IMG/VR virus record: IMGVR_UViG_3300042475_004124 | Location: 46,102 to 110,101 of that record | Source: a virus | Length of the DNA: 64,000 bases | Reading direction: 5' to 3' (one strand) | Shown: piece by piece, positions 43,801 through 52,635 of the stretch | Layout of the letters: each line of letters starts with the position of its first letter | Numbering within the stretch: the first letter of the stretch is position 1 | The notes under the pieces: generated by a model | Databases searched by the model: none | What the model was told of the DNA's origin: nothing | Seen by the model: the letters and a program-made list of their open reading frames with translations, nothing else | Made by a program: the position numbers and the translations under genes

Positions 43801-44354
43801 ATGAGCAAGTCGAGTTTGTAGTAGTCGGCCTTAACTCTATAGGTCGAACTTTAGCAGGATTGATTTCGGTTAGCGAGCTGGGCTCCGTGACTTTGGTGGA
43901 CGATAAAAAGGTGTCTGCCAAGTGCGTAACCTCGGGATACCTGGACATTGACGTGGGCCAGTATCGAACGGATGCCACTGCTGACGCAATCAAGGAGATA
44001 AACCCAAAGGCAAAAATTTCCAAGAAAATGCGTTTAGACGACGACACATTGGAAAGCCTGACCTCCAAGATAAACGGAAATACCGTTCTGCTCTGCTGCG
44101 ACAGCATGAGCCCAAAGGCCAGACAGCACATCTGCGCAGAGATGAAGAACTGCTGCCAGGCAATTTACTTTTTCGGCTTTGAGGATACTGATGGGGCAGG
44201 CAAGGTCGTGCGCCTCACCGCAAATAACTATAATGCTGAAAAAGCCTTAGAAGAAATACCAGCAGGTAGAGAATTGCCGGAAGAGGGCAAGAAGCTTGCC
44301 GCAAAAGCATTTGCTATGCAGGTCTCCTCGGGACACGAGCTCACGATAATCTAA
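43797..44354 (+). CDS. E1/ThiF-like adenylating-fold protein
   Basis: 185 residues, ATGA overlap with thyX. The start FVVVGLNSIG and LGSVTLVDD matches the Rossmann nucleotide-binding strand-turn-strand of ThiF/MoeB/E1 enzymes, and IKEINPKAKIS matches their next conserved strand. The classical GxGGxG is changed to GLNSIG, and no C-terminal catalytic cysteine domain is present. E1-like proteins activate ubiquitin-like or sulphur-carrier proteins by adenylation. No Ubl or JAB gene is seen in the window. It may be an enzyme with a new substrate or a degenerate homologue. Confidence 0.6.
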   Translation: MNEQVEFVVVGLNSIGRTLAGLISVSELGSVTLVDDKKVSAKCVTSGYLDIDVGQYRTDATADAIKEINPKAKISKKMRLDDDTLESLTSKINGNTVLLCCDSMSPKARQHICAEMKNCCQAIYFFGFEDTDGAGKVVRLTANNYNAEKALEEIPAGRELPEEGKKLAAKAFAMQVSSGHELTII

Positions 44355-44370
44355 TTACGGCATTTACTTT

Positions 44371-44406
44371 AAGGGTAGGGTTGTTGAAAGACAGCCCTAC
44401 CCTTTT
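44371..44406 (+). terminator. Rho-independent terminator before tail-fibre-like gene
   Basis: AAGGGTAGGG (44371-44380) pairs with CCCTACCCTT (44395-44404) over a 14-base loop, followed by TTTT overlap. It separates the DNA metabolism run from the tail-fibre-like gene. Confidence 0.85.
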
Positions 44407-44417
44407 ACTCTAAATCA

Positions 44418-44429
44418 GGTAAAATAGCC
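44418..44429 (+). promoter_or_regulatory. Promoter-like GGTAAAATAGCC
   Basis: The 12-mer GGTAAAATAGCC stands immediately before ATG 44432 and occurs again at 21877-21888 in the noncoding island. TAAAAT resembles a -10 box, so transcription might start at or next to the ATG. There is no strong ribosome binding site, only AGG at 44417-44419. Confidence 0.4.
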
Positions 44430-44431
44430 CC

Positions 44432-46975
44432 ATGGCTTCGCTAATAGACCTTGGTTTGTACAAGATCATTTCGGAAAAACAGCTAATAGATAACTACAAT
44501 CTATTAGTTGATGCTTTAAATTCCAACTTTGATTTTACGTTAGGCCAGGTTTCTAGCCCTATACCTGATCCTGCGTTAGGAGCAGTTAACGACGTACTGA
44601 CGATCAAGCCCGGCTTTACGCTGGGCTACGAATCTTTAAACACGCTAATAAGCGTACAGTCAGTATTTTCTGCGTTCCTAGCCTCAGGCCCCCAGCAACT
44701 GCGGCTGGATAGCAATCTGACCATAGGTTTGCTGGCATCTTCACAGGCGGCAAATGAGTACGTCATAGCTGCCACGCTGCCAGGAGGAACGGTACAAGAC
44801 AAAGTTGTTTTTAAACAACTTAGCGGCATTGGCGATATGCAGGAACTGCATACCGTCAAACAGTTTCAAGTAACGGCCAACAACGCATCTCTTACCGTAT
44901 CTACAGGCTACTTCCAGGTTAATGCTCTGCAGGTGGCTACATATCAGCTGCCTACAAATGCACCGACAGTAAACCAAATACTGCAGGCCAATGCATCTGG
45001 AAACTTGGAGTTCCAAACTCCTTTTCAGCCTGTAACTTTCGATGGAAGCCAGTACGCGTTTGCTACAAAAAAGCCACTAGGCTTCCAAGAAGTAGTATAT
45101 CCAGTCTACAACATTGATTTTGCAGCATCAGCAGGTCTGGGATATACCTCCGCCTGGACAGATAACAGCGCTAGGCTCTACTTTGACATAGCTGGACAGC
45201 CCGTCATGCAGCTAGTTAAGCCGCAGGATGTATCGGGCAACTCTGTAAAGCCGTACGTTCAAATGGCGGGAGCGTTGGCTCTAGCTAGCTCTAGCAACAT
45301 AGACCCTCTGAGCAATCCAATAGGTGGGCTATGGTACGACTCAGGCATTGAAGGACTTGTAGTAAATACGGCAAGTGGAAGAAAATACATAAGCAGTCAG
45401 TCGTTGACTGCTTCTGTAAATACGGAAGAGTCAAAAGACTTTGTCCTTCAGCCGGCATCCACTCTGTCTGTCGATGCAGGAACTGAACAAAAGCCAGCAC
45501 TTAACATCGGAACTGCGGGTCTTACTTCCGACAACTCAAGCCTAAAGATCATAGTTCAAAATACAGCAATTGCTCAGATCTCGTCGGAAGGTCTTGCTTC
45601 TGCAAATGCATTGGCCACAGGCACAGCAAAAGTCGTCCTCACTGACTCTGTAGGAATCAACAATCCTGCTAAGCCAACATATGCCTTCTCTGGATCGGAA
45701 GGACTAGGAGTGTTTAGGTCCAATACGGATGCACTGGCAGTTGCCGTAAAGGGCCAGGCTGTCATAGAGTTCTCAGAGGCCAAGGTAAACGTCAAAGGCA
45801 GCCAGGTATCAAACGTGGGCGCCCCAGTTGAACCTGCTGATGCCGCCAATAAAGAATACGTAGATGCCAGAATACCTGTAGGCACTACTCCTGGATCGTT
45901 GCCGATAGTCTCCTCTGGTTCGACTTCAAAATACGTACAGAGCGATGCAAAGTACTTAAACGGCACTTTGGAAATAGGAAGCTCCTCTGCCCCTGCATCG
46001 TTTAGGATGAACTCATCCAGTGGCGGCGCTGCCATCATAAAGGCGCCAAGTACAGTAAATAATGTAGTGTTCGAGTTGCCCAGCAACTCTTTGAACAATG
46101 GCGTCCTGCAGAGCGTCAATGGACGCACTCAATGGGTGGACATAAACTCACTAACAACAAATGTCCTTAAGGCGGACGGAACTGTTCAGCTCAGCAAGGG
46201 CTTGAACATTAGTTCTGATTCCGCTCCAGCAAATCCCCTGATAGGCAAATCCGGTACGGGAATGTACGCCTCGACGGAAAGCTCCGTAAAGGTGGGATTC
46301 TCGGCCAGCGGTAAACGACTGCTTGAGGCAAATGCATCTACTGATGCGCTGGTGGGCGCCACGGATTCGTTCAACGCCCCGTACATTCGCCTGTCTAACA
46401 CCATAAGCAACTACTCCTCCGTGCTGAGCACCGGCGTTCCAACATACGCCTTTGCAGGAGAGTCTCAGACCGGAGTTGGCCAAACTCAGGTACAAAGCGT
46501 AAGCCTGATAGTCAACGGCGCTGCCAAGCTGTCAGCAGGAACAAATGGACTTAGTGCCCACAACAATCGAGTTATTGCGGTGGCGGATCCTGTCCAGTCC
46601 TCTGATGTGGCTACAAAAAATTACGTAGACACGATGGTAAAACCACGCAAGGAGCTAAGCTTTCTTGTGCAGAGTTTGCCGGTTGGCTGGAGCTCAGGCT
46701 CGGCCATAATCCTATCCATCTACGACAAGGCGCTTATATTCAGCAGCGCTACCGGAGTGCTGACGTACGAATCAGCATCGGATAATAAACTAGTTGTAGT
46801 GCCATCAGACTTCTCCACTAATCCTGACTGTCAGGTATACTTGGATAATCTTCGCCTGGTCAAGATGGCAAGGACCAGCGGCGTGAGAGAAGTAACCTAC
46901 GGTACGCCTAGGTCGATCATACTAAACTACAATTTATCAGTCGGACAGGTTGTAACTATACACCTACCTGGCTAG
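44432..46975 (+). CDS. Tail-fibre-like protein
   Basis: 847 residues, beta-rich and Ser/Ala/Asn-rich. Two copies of the fibre motif DAANKEYVD and DVATKNYVD (about residues 475 and 730) mark segments found in phage tail fibres. Several repeats of the type NPxxPTYAFxGxxxxGV and VKVGFSxSGK are visible between them, and short collagen-free beta repeats fill the rest. The C-terminal 120 residues form a compact domain. It probably binds host surfaces. It is alone among replication and nucleotide genes, with its own terminator and promoter-like sequence upstream. Confidence 0.75.
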   Translation: MASLIDLGLYKIISEKQLIDNYNLLVDALNSNFDFTLGQVSSPIPDPALGAVNDVLTIKPGFTLGYESLNTLISVQSVFSAFLASGPQQLRLDSNLTIGLLASSQAANEYVIAATLPGGTVQDKVVFKQLSGIGDMQELHTVKQFQVTANNASLTVSTGYFQVNALQVATYQLPTNAPTVNQILQANASGNLEFQTPFQPVTFDGSQYAFATKKPLGFQEVVYPVYNIDFAASAGLGYTSAWTDNSARLYFDIAGQPVMQLVKPQDVSGNSVKPYVQMAGALALASSSNIDPLSNPIGGLWYDSGIEGLVVNTASGRKYISSQSLTASVNTEESKDFVLQPASTLSVDAGTEQKPALNIGTAGLTSDNSSLKIIVQNTAIAQISSEGLASANALATGTAKVVLTDSVGINNPAKPTYAFSGSEGLGVFRSNTDALAVAVKGQAVIEFSEAKVNVKGSQVSNVGAPVEPADAANKEYVDARIPVGTTPGSLPIVSSGSTSKYVQSDAKYLNGTLEIGSSSAPASFRMNSSSGGAAIIKAPSTVNNVVFELPSNSLNNGVLQSVNGRTQWVDINSLTTNVLKADGTVQLSKGLNISSDSAPANPLIGKSGTGMYASTESSVKVGFSASGKRLLEANASTDALVGATDSFNAPYIRLSNTISNYSSVLSTGVPTYAFAGESQTGVGQTQVQSVSLIVNGAAKLSAGTNGLSAHNNRVIAVADPVQSSDVATKNYVDTMVKPRKELSFLVQSLPVGWSSGSAIILSIYDKALIFSSATGVLTYESASDNKLVVVPSDFSTNPDCQVYLDNLRLVKMARTSGVREVTYGTPRSIILNYNLSVGQVVTIHLPG

Positions 46976-46986
46976 GATAAGCCCCC

Positions 46987-47952
46987 ATGCAAAACACAAT
47001 GTCCGCCCAGGACGCAAAAGCGTTCCGGGATGTTATCGACTTAAACTACACGCCTTATCGAATGGCTCCATACCTGGTCAAGCTGATGGACGCTCAGATA
47101 GACACTCTGATAAAGCTGGGTGGGATGGATATTGGTTACGGGCTCGGGGAATCCCTGAAGCTGTACTACGAAACAAAATCCATGGACCACCTGGCTAGAA
47201 ATTGGAAAAATCATATCAGCAGCACTTTGCCAAACTATGAGATACGTGCAATTGTTCGTAGGCTCGCTTTGACCAAGGTTTTTAAGCGAGGAACAAGAAA
47301 GTGTTTTGGCAAACTAGCAAGCGCAGAAACAGCAGAAACCAGTCGAATGTATAAGTGTCCAGCATTGGGGACCTGCAAAACAACCTGGCCTTGTCGCAGC
47401 ATGTTTTGTCCAAACTGCAGAATGCGACTTGCAAACAAAACATATCAAGAATTTAAACAAAACCTGGAAGGAAGAGATCTTAAAACTCTACACGCAAAGA
47501 TTGTAGAGATAGACATTCCTTTTACAGCAAAACGCTACGGCTACACTCCGGTTATCGACGACGCATTGTTGCAAAAGATAATCCGGCGATTGAAGAAATT
47601 TAACTACATTGGGTGCAAGACTTTAGGTGCATCGATACTAGATAAAGTGCCATACGTATCTGTTAGGATTGCACTAATTTCTTCTGATGGCAAAGAAAAA
47701 GAAATGAACAGCCAGTTAGTTAAATTTCAAAAATATCTGCGAAAACACGAACCTCATAAAAGAGTCAGCATCCACAGCGTAGAAGGGCTCGACAACATAT
47801 CTGTCGAGCTATATGATGCTAGTCCGATCTACTTACTGGGGCTTACCCCAGAAGGCTTCTCCAGCAGTATTTTGCAACATACTGTGGAGGAGTTTAGAAC
47901 GGCGGTAAGAAGTAAAAAGAAAGTTCTGTTTTTTGGAACAGGAGTAAAGTAA
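46987..47952 (+). CDS. Rep-like zinc-binding protein
   Basis: 321 residues. Cysteines at 124, 130, 136, 141 and 144 give CRSMFCPNC, followed by RMRL, the pattern of zinc motifs in rolling-circle Rep_1 and IS91-type proteins. The C-terminal KKKVLFFGTGVK also recalls the end of Rep_1 proteins. A clear HUH histidine pair is not visible; PHKRVSIHS (about residue 257) may be a degenerate trace. The gene is AT- and lysine-richer than its neighbours, consistent with acquisition. It may nick DNA at an origin, bind RNA, or be inactive. Confidence 0.45.
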   Translation: MQNTMSAQDAKAFRDVIDLNYTPYRMAPYLVKLMDAQIDTLIKLGGMDIGYGLGESLKLYYETKSMDHLARNWKNHISSTLPNYEIRAIVRRLALTKVFKRGTRKCFGKLASAETAETSRMYKCPALGTCKTTWPCRSMFCPNCRMRLANKTYQEFKQNLEGRDLKTLHAKIVEIDIPFTAKRYGYTPVIDDALLQKIIRRLKKFNYIGCKTLGASILDKVPYVSVRIALISSDGKEKEMNSQLVKFQKYLRKHEPHKRVSIHSVEGLDNISVELYDASPIYLLGLTPEGFSSSILQHTVEEFRTAVRSKKKVLFFGTGVK

Positions 47953-47953
47953 G

Positions 47954-50455
47954 TTGAGCCCACAGACTATTTCCCCAGTTAACACCAACAAGCCCGCAAC
48001 TCAAAAGCACTACACTTACGAGCAGGCCTTAGAAGCTTCTACGGAATACTTTGGAGGCGATGACCTTGCCGCTAGAGTCTTCATCGACAAGTATGCTCTT
48101 CGAGATGGACAGCAGAATCTCCTGGAGGCGACTCCGGAGCACATGCATCGCAGAATTGCCAAAGAGTTTGCCAGAATAGAAGCAGGCAAGTTTGCGAAGC
48201 CCTACACCGAAGACCAGATCTTCGATGCCTTGCACAAGTTCGCAAGAATCGTTCCTCAAGGCAGCCCAATGTACGGCATTGGCAACCCCTATCAGGTCAT
48301 CAGTCTCAGCAACTGCTATGTGCTTCAAAGCCCGGAAGACTCGTATGCCGGAATTTGCCGTGCAGACGAGGAGCTGGTGCAGATCAGCAAGCGTAGAGGA
48401 GGCTGTGGAATCGACTTGGGCACTCTGCGTCCCGAAGGTTCCTTGACCAAGAATGCTGCAAGAACCAGCACCGGTACAATTCCGTTTGCAGAGCGCTTCT
48501 CCAACTCGATTCGCGAGGTTGGTCAAAACGGTCGTCGTGGAGCTCTGATGCTCACGCAGTCCATTCACCATCCCGACGTTGAAAAGTTCATAAAGTGCAA
48601 GAGAGATCTCACAAAGGTAACCGGAGCCAACATTTCGGTGCGCCTCACGGACTCCTTCTTGAATGCCGTTGAGCAGGACCAGGAGTACACTCAGTACTGG
48701 CCAGACGCAGGTAAGGCCAAGGTGGAAGACAAGGTACGGGCTCGAGACATCTGGAACATGCTCATCGAGGCTGCTCACGCAACGGCCGAACCAGGCATGC
48801 TGATGTGGGACAACATCCTCCGGGAAAGCATTCCTGACTGCTATGCAGACCAGGGATTTAAGACTGTATGCACCAATCCGTGCTCGGAGATTCCTTTGTC
48901 GGCATACGACTCCTGCCGACTCATGTTGGTAAACGCCTACTCATATGTGTCCAAGCCGTTTACCAAGGAAGCAAAGTTTGACTTTGATTCCTTCCGGCAG
49001 GACGCATACATGTGCCAGAGACTTATGGACGACATGGTGGATCTGGAGTTGGAGTGCATTGATCGCATTCTCAACAAGATCGCCAACGACCCTGAGGACG
49101 CTGAGCTGAAGACCCGGGAGACCGCACTTTGGATCAAGGTTCGTAATGCCGCTAGAAACGGCCGACGCACCGGCTCCGGACAGACAGCTATTGGCGACAC
49201 CTTGGCAGCCTTGGGCATCGGCTACGGCTCCAAGGAAGGCATCTCCATGATCGATAGCATCTATCGGGAGTTCAAGCTTTCCTGCTATCGGTCCTCTGTA
49301 GACATGGCTAAGGAGCTAGGAGCCTTCCCAATCTACAGCGCAGAAAGAGAGCTGGAGAATCCCTTCCTGCTGCGAATCTCACAGGAGGATCCGAAGCTCT
49401 ATGCCGACATGCAGAAGTACGGCCGACGCAATATCGCACTGCTTACCACTGCTCCGTGCGGCTCGGTGTCGATCCTTACGCAGACCAGTTCGGGCATTGA
49501 GCCGCAGTTCATGATCAAGCCGTACACCCGACGCAAGAAGGGCAATCCTGGCGACAAGAACTTCCGATCTGATTTTGTGGATCAGAATGGAGACCACTGG
49601 ATGGAATTTACGGTATATCCACCCAAGGTCTCTGAGTGGATGCAGATCACCGGAGAGTCCGACCTGGACAAGAGTCCCTGGGCTGGCTCTACTGCACCTG
49701 AGTTGAACTGGGAGGCCCGAGTGGAGCTGCAGGCTACTGCGCAGCGACACATTGACCACGCCATCAGCAGTACGGTAAATCTACCTGCCGATACTACCGT
49801 GGATACGGTAAACCAGATTTACCTCAAGGCTTGGAAGTCTGGCTGCAAGGGCATGACGATCTACAGAGACGGATGCCGTACCGGAGTTCTGGTGGCCAAG
49901 GAGGAAAAGAAGAAGGACGTGAGCTACAAGCGTCCCGAGATCTTGCCTTGCGAGGTGCACCACCACACCGTGGGAGGCGTGCCTTACTTCGTCCTGGTAA
50001 GCACTAGGAATGGAGCTCCTTATGAGATCTTCGCTGGAGTCAATCACAACGAAGACGGAGACTCCATTATCCCCAAGCGATTTAAGGGCGGTACTTTGAC
50101 GAAGATGGCCAGAGGCCACTATAAGGGTGAGTTCATCGACAATAAGAACGAAGGTGAGATCCTCACTCTTAACAGGCTTGGTAATTTGGTGTCCAGCGAA
50201 GAAGGCGCAATTACGAGACTTATCTCTACCGCACTACGCCACGGAGTAGAGATTCACTACATTGTCCATCAGCTGGAAAAGGTCACTGGAGACATGTTCT
50301 CTTTCTCCAAGACCGTTGCCCGCACCTTGAAGAAGTTCATTCCCGACGGAACTGAAGTCAAGGGAGAGACATGCAGCTCGTGTCAGTCGGAAAGTCTGGT
50401 GCGACAGGAAGGGTGCGTTACCTGTAAGTCCTGCGGCAGCAGCAAGTGTGGTTAA
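47954..50455 (+). CDS. nrdJ: Class II (B12-dependent) ribonucleotide reductase
   Basis: 833 residues starting with TTG at 47954, supported by AGGAG nine bases upstream. The family's features are seen in order: SNCYVL near residue 118, the radical-site NPCSE at 308-312, and PCGSVSILTQTSSGIEPQF. A cysteine-rich tail (CSSC, later CVTC and CGSSKC) probably binds zinc and shuttles reducing power. Adenosylcobalamin-dependent enzymes reduce NTPs or NDPs without an oxygen-dependent subunit. It supplies dNTPs along with ThyX. Confidence 0.92.
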   Translation: MSPQTISPVNTNKPATQKHYTYEQALEASTEYFGGDDLAARVFIDKYALRDGQQNLLEATPEHMHRRIAKEFARIEAGKFAKPYTEDQIFDALHKFARIVPQGSPMYGIGNPYQVISLSNCYVLQSPEDSYAGICRADEELVQISKRRGGCGIDLGTLRPEGSLTKNAARTSTGTIPFAERFSNSIREVGQNGRRGALMLTQSIHHPDVEKFIKCKRDLTKVTGANISVRLTDSFLNAVEQDQEYTQYWPDAGKAKVEDKVRARDIWNMLIEAAHATAEPGMLMWDNILRESIPDCYADQGFKTVCTNPCSEIPLSAYDSCRLMLVNAYSYVSKPFTKEAKFDFDSFRQDAYMCQRLMDDMVDLELECIDRILNKIANDPEDAELKTRETALWIKVRNAARNGRRTGSGQTAIGDTLAALGIGYGSKEGISMIDSIYREFKLSCYRSSVDMAKELGAFPIYSAERELENPFLLRISQEDPKLYADMQKYGRRNIALLTTAPCGSVSILTQTSSGIEPQFMIKPYTRRKKGNPGDKNFRSDFVDQNGDHWMEFTVYPPKVSEWMQITGESDLDKSPWAGSTAPELNWEARVELQATAQRHIDHAISSTVNLPADTTVDTVNQIYLKAWKSGCKGMTIYRDGCRTGVLVAKEEKKKDVSYKRPEILPCEVHHHTVGGVPYFVLVSTRNGAPYEIFAGVNHNEDGDSIIPKRFKGGTLTKMARGHYKGEFIDNKNEGEILTLNRLGNLVSSEEGAITRLISTALRHGVEIHYIVHQLEKVTGDMFSFSKTVARTLKKFIPDGTEVKGETCSSCQSESLVRQEGCVTCKSCGSSKCG

Positions 50456-50470
50456 TTTGAAAGGAAAGCA

Positions 50471-50836
50471 ATGAGTAAGTTTGAAGCAGTGTCTACCGGA
50501 AATATCGCAAATACTCCGCTCAAGGCAAATGTCGGAGTTATGAGCCCCACAGAAAAAGCAGCATTTGAGTCGCAGATCACAGACGCTGTAACTCAGGCGC
50601 AGCCGCAAGCAGAATCTGTTTGGGAAACTGTTAGCGAAGAGCGCTGGGCGGACAATCGACTTGGCGAGACGATCGCTAACAAGTTCCAGCGTGTCACTCG
50701 TCGCATGCCTGTCTCTGGTGGATACCTGTACGCAGTGGCCACCTATGCGATGACGTACGTCAGAGGCGTGTCGGATTCCAGCATTACCGAAACAATGCAA
50801 TTCGTGCCAGAGACCGGGGTAAAGTCTAAGAAGTAA
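50471..50836 (+). CDS. Hypothetical protein
   Basis: 121 residues with AAAGGAAAGC upstream. A polar N-terminal half is followed by a hydrophobic SGGYLYAVATYAMTYV stretch that could be a buried helix rather than a membrane segment. No motif recognised. It ends 25 bases before the large regulatory hairpin. Confidence 0.5.
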   Translation: MSKFEAVSTGNIANTPLKANVGVMSPTEKAAFESQITDAVTQAQPQAESVWETVSEERWADNRLGETIANKFQRVTRRMPVSGGYLYAVATYAMTYVRGVSDSSITETMQFVPETGVKSKK

Positions 50837-50861
50837 AGTTGCACTAAATTCATAAATGCGG

Positions 50862-50905
50862 TAAACAGTGGTGTAAGGAGCTAATATGCCTTACACCACT
50901 GTTTA
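50862..50905 (+). promoter_or_regulatory. 17-bp perfect hairpin enclosing ribosome binding site and start codon
   Basis: TAAACAGTGGTGTAAGG (50862-50878) pairs perfectly with its complement at 50889-50905. The 10-base loop AGCTAATATG contains the end of the AAGGAG ribosome binding site and the start codon 50886-50888. In mRNA this would hide the Shine-Dalgarno sequence; in DNA it is a palindrome fit for a dimeric protein. It may also end transcription from upstream. Confidence 0.85.
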
Positions 50906-51323
50906 TTTGCAATACTCTGAAAGTAGAAACGACGACCCGGATTACGACGACGACTCAGACGACGAGAGAGACGAAGACTCCGACGATTTTGACTACGAAG
51001 ATAGCGAAGAACGCTGCTTCATAGAATTTAATCCTATACGGCTTACGGCTAAGGAACCGCGAGGAGACTCTGTGGAACTGGAGCTTGAGTTTGAGGCCGA
51101 GGTTGGAGAAACTCTACACCTAGTAGTTGTTAGATACAACAATCATAGGACTGGCGTCCTAGAAGACTGGTGCGTAGAGCAGGTCTTTAAAAATGGCGAT
51201 GATGCCGAAGAGCTGGTAGAAAGTCTAGAAGACGGCCTAGCCAATGCCGAATGCGCCGAAGATAGACATGGAGAGTCCGTAGTTGTTAAAGCCGAGGTTT
51301 TCAGCATGCAGCTGCATAGGTAA
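50886..51323 (+). CDS. Acidic protein translated from within a hairpin
   Basis: 145 residues. Residues 12-45 are nearly all Asp, Glu, Ser and Tyr (DDDSDDERDEDSDDFDYED), followed by a beta-rich domain and a short helical end. The charge suggests a DNA mimic or chaperone-like protein. The start codon lies in the loop of a 17-bp hairpin, so expression should be tightly controlled, perhaps by its own product. No family recognised. Confidence 0.55.
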   Translation: MPYTTVYLQYSESRNDDPDYDDDSDDERDEDSDDFDYEDSEERCFIEFNPIRLTAKEPRGDSVELELEFEAEVGETLHLVVVRYNNHRTGVLEDWCVEQVFKNGDDAEELVESLEDGLANAECAEDRHGESVVVKAEVFSMQLHR

Positions 51324-51331
51324 TAATTCTA

Positions 51332-51421
51332 ATGCAAAAACCCAAATGGCAACTTCTCAAAGCCATAGGTATAGTGTTGCTATGGGCAACATTAATCGCA
51401 TCGTTAAATGGGTGGCGCTGA
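51332..51421 (+). CDS. Possible hydrophobic micro-ORF of 29 residues
   Basis: ATG at 51332, stop 51419-51421. The product is a basic start (MQKPKWQLLK) followed by a single hydrophobic segment (AIGIVLLWATLIASL). It overlaps the following lipoprotein start by 40 bases in another frame, recalling the overlapped layout of spanin pairs, but it is far shorter. Ribosome binding site support is weak (AGG 11 bases away). It may just be coupling. Confidence 0.3.
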   Translation: MQKPKWQLLKAIGIVLLWATLIASLNGWR

Positions 51422-52293
51422 CTCTGCTATTTGTACTATGCAGCTGTGAAAGCGCACCTAAGATCCCCAAGGATCCTATCAAGCCTGCGTCTAGTTCGAC
51501 TGGCCTGCAGTCTCTATTGGACAATACCAAGGACAACGTGCAGGACATTGAGCGGGACTCCAAGATAATCATCGCAGAGTCCGCTACAGCAGTACAGGCG
51601 TTGGATACTGTTTACCCTGTCGTGGAACCGGAACACAAGCCTGCCGTAGACTCCGCGATAAACTCTTTGCACGAGATAGACAGCAAGGCAGACAACATAC
51701 TAGAGGCTGCTGCGGATCTTGACAAAGAAACGCAAAAGCTAGAAACTTTAGTAGAGCAGGTCGATCAGCTGGAAGATCAACTGATTAAGCTCAATAGTGC
51801 CGTCGAGACTAGTCGCGGCAAAGCGTTGGAAAAACTCTACGGGTATATAACGATGTTCTGGGTAATCGGATTTTCATTACTTGCAATAGGGGCTGCCGTA
51901 GCCTTCTTTCTCAATAAGGCGTACGGTGCATCCATTGTTCTACTTGGTCTGCTGATGGTCGGGTTTGCCTCGGCATCGCAGTACTACATGGAGCAAATAG
52001 CCCAGGTGGGTGCAGTGCTGCTGATTGCGGGATTCCTGGTTGGAGTTGGAATGATCAGCTGGGAAGTTTTTAAAGCCAAGCGCACCGACGAAGCCATAAA
52101 GGAAGTTGTCGAAATCGTGGAGATACTCAAGGAGTCCATGACAGACAGCGAGAAGGACCGTATCTTTGGTCCGGACGGTGTGGTCTCCAGAGTGCAGTCT
52201 GACTTCACCAAGCAGCTGGTTGCAAAGATCCGAGAGAAAAACGGCTTTAAAACACTTAAAGAAGTAAAGACAGAAAACGCAAAACCAGCGTAA
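51382..52293 (+). CDS. Lipoprotein with coiled coil and membrane segments
   Basis: 303 residues from ATG 51382; a 12-residue longer start at 51346 is possible. The signal peptide ends in LCSC, a lipobox with the lipidated Cys near residue 20. Residues about 60-155 form a coiled coil (DKETQKLETLVEQVDQLED), followed by three hydrophobic segments near 155-235 and a charged cytoplasm-type tail. A lipid anchor plus internal membrane helices is unusual. It might be a superinfection-exclusion or envelope protein. No spanin identity is claimed. Confidence 0.6.
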   Translation: MGNINRIVKWVALTLLFVLCSCESAPKIPKDPIKPASSSTGLQSLLDNTKDNVQDIERDSKIIIAESATAVQALDTVYPVVEPEHKPAVDSAINSLHEIDSKADNILEAAADLDKETQKLETLVEQVDQLEDQLIKLNSAVETSRGKALEKLYGYITMFWVIGFSLLAIGAAVAFFLNKAYGASIVLLGLLMVGFASASQYYMEQIAQVGAVLLIAGFLVGVGMISWEVFKAKRTDEAIKEVVEIVEILKESMTDSEKDRIFGPDGVVSRVQSDFTKQLVAKIREKNGFKTLKEVKTENAKPA

Positions 52294-52305
52294 AGGAACA
52301 AACCG

Positions 52306-52635
52306 ATGGCAATAGTCCCACGACTTGAAGAGCAGGAAATGCTAAACAACTTTCAGCCCCTGCAGGACATGGTGGTCATCCGAAAGTGGAAGGCCCCTGA
52401 AACCACAACGGCTGGAATTATCGTTCCGGAAGATCGCAAGGACTATCAGTCCAAGCGAGGCACCGTGATCAAGGTAGGCAACTGCAGCAATCTAAAGGCC
52501 AACAAGTTGCCTATTCCAGACATCAAGGTAGGAGACGAGGTTCTGTTTAGCGCATTTGCAGGCTCGGAAATTCCCATGCCTGAGGGATATCTGATCATGC
52601 GCATAGGGGAGATCCTAGGCGTATTGGAGCCTTGA
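52306..52635 (+). CDS. GroES-like co-chaperonin
   Basis: 109 residues with AAAGGAAC upstream. The pattern LQDMVVIRKWKAPETTTAG then IIVPED matches the Cpn10 core before the mobile loop, and KVGDEVLFSAFAGSEI and YLIMRIGEILGVLEP match the roof and final strand. T4 gp31 is a phage example that replaces host GroES to fold the capsid protein with GroEL. A similar job here is likely. TGATG overlap with the next gene. Confidence 0.85.
   Translation: MAIVPRLEEQEMLNNFQPLQDMVVIRKWKAPETTTAGIIVPEDRKDYQSKRGTVIKVGNCSNLKANKLPIPDIKVGDEVLFSAFAGSEIPMPEGYLIMRIGEILGVLEP

Noticed and set aside
51382-52293. Outer-membrane spanin (Rz1-like) call
   Set aside because: The protein is too long and has internal membrane helices, unlike known outer spanins.
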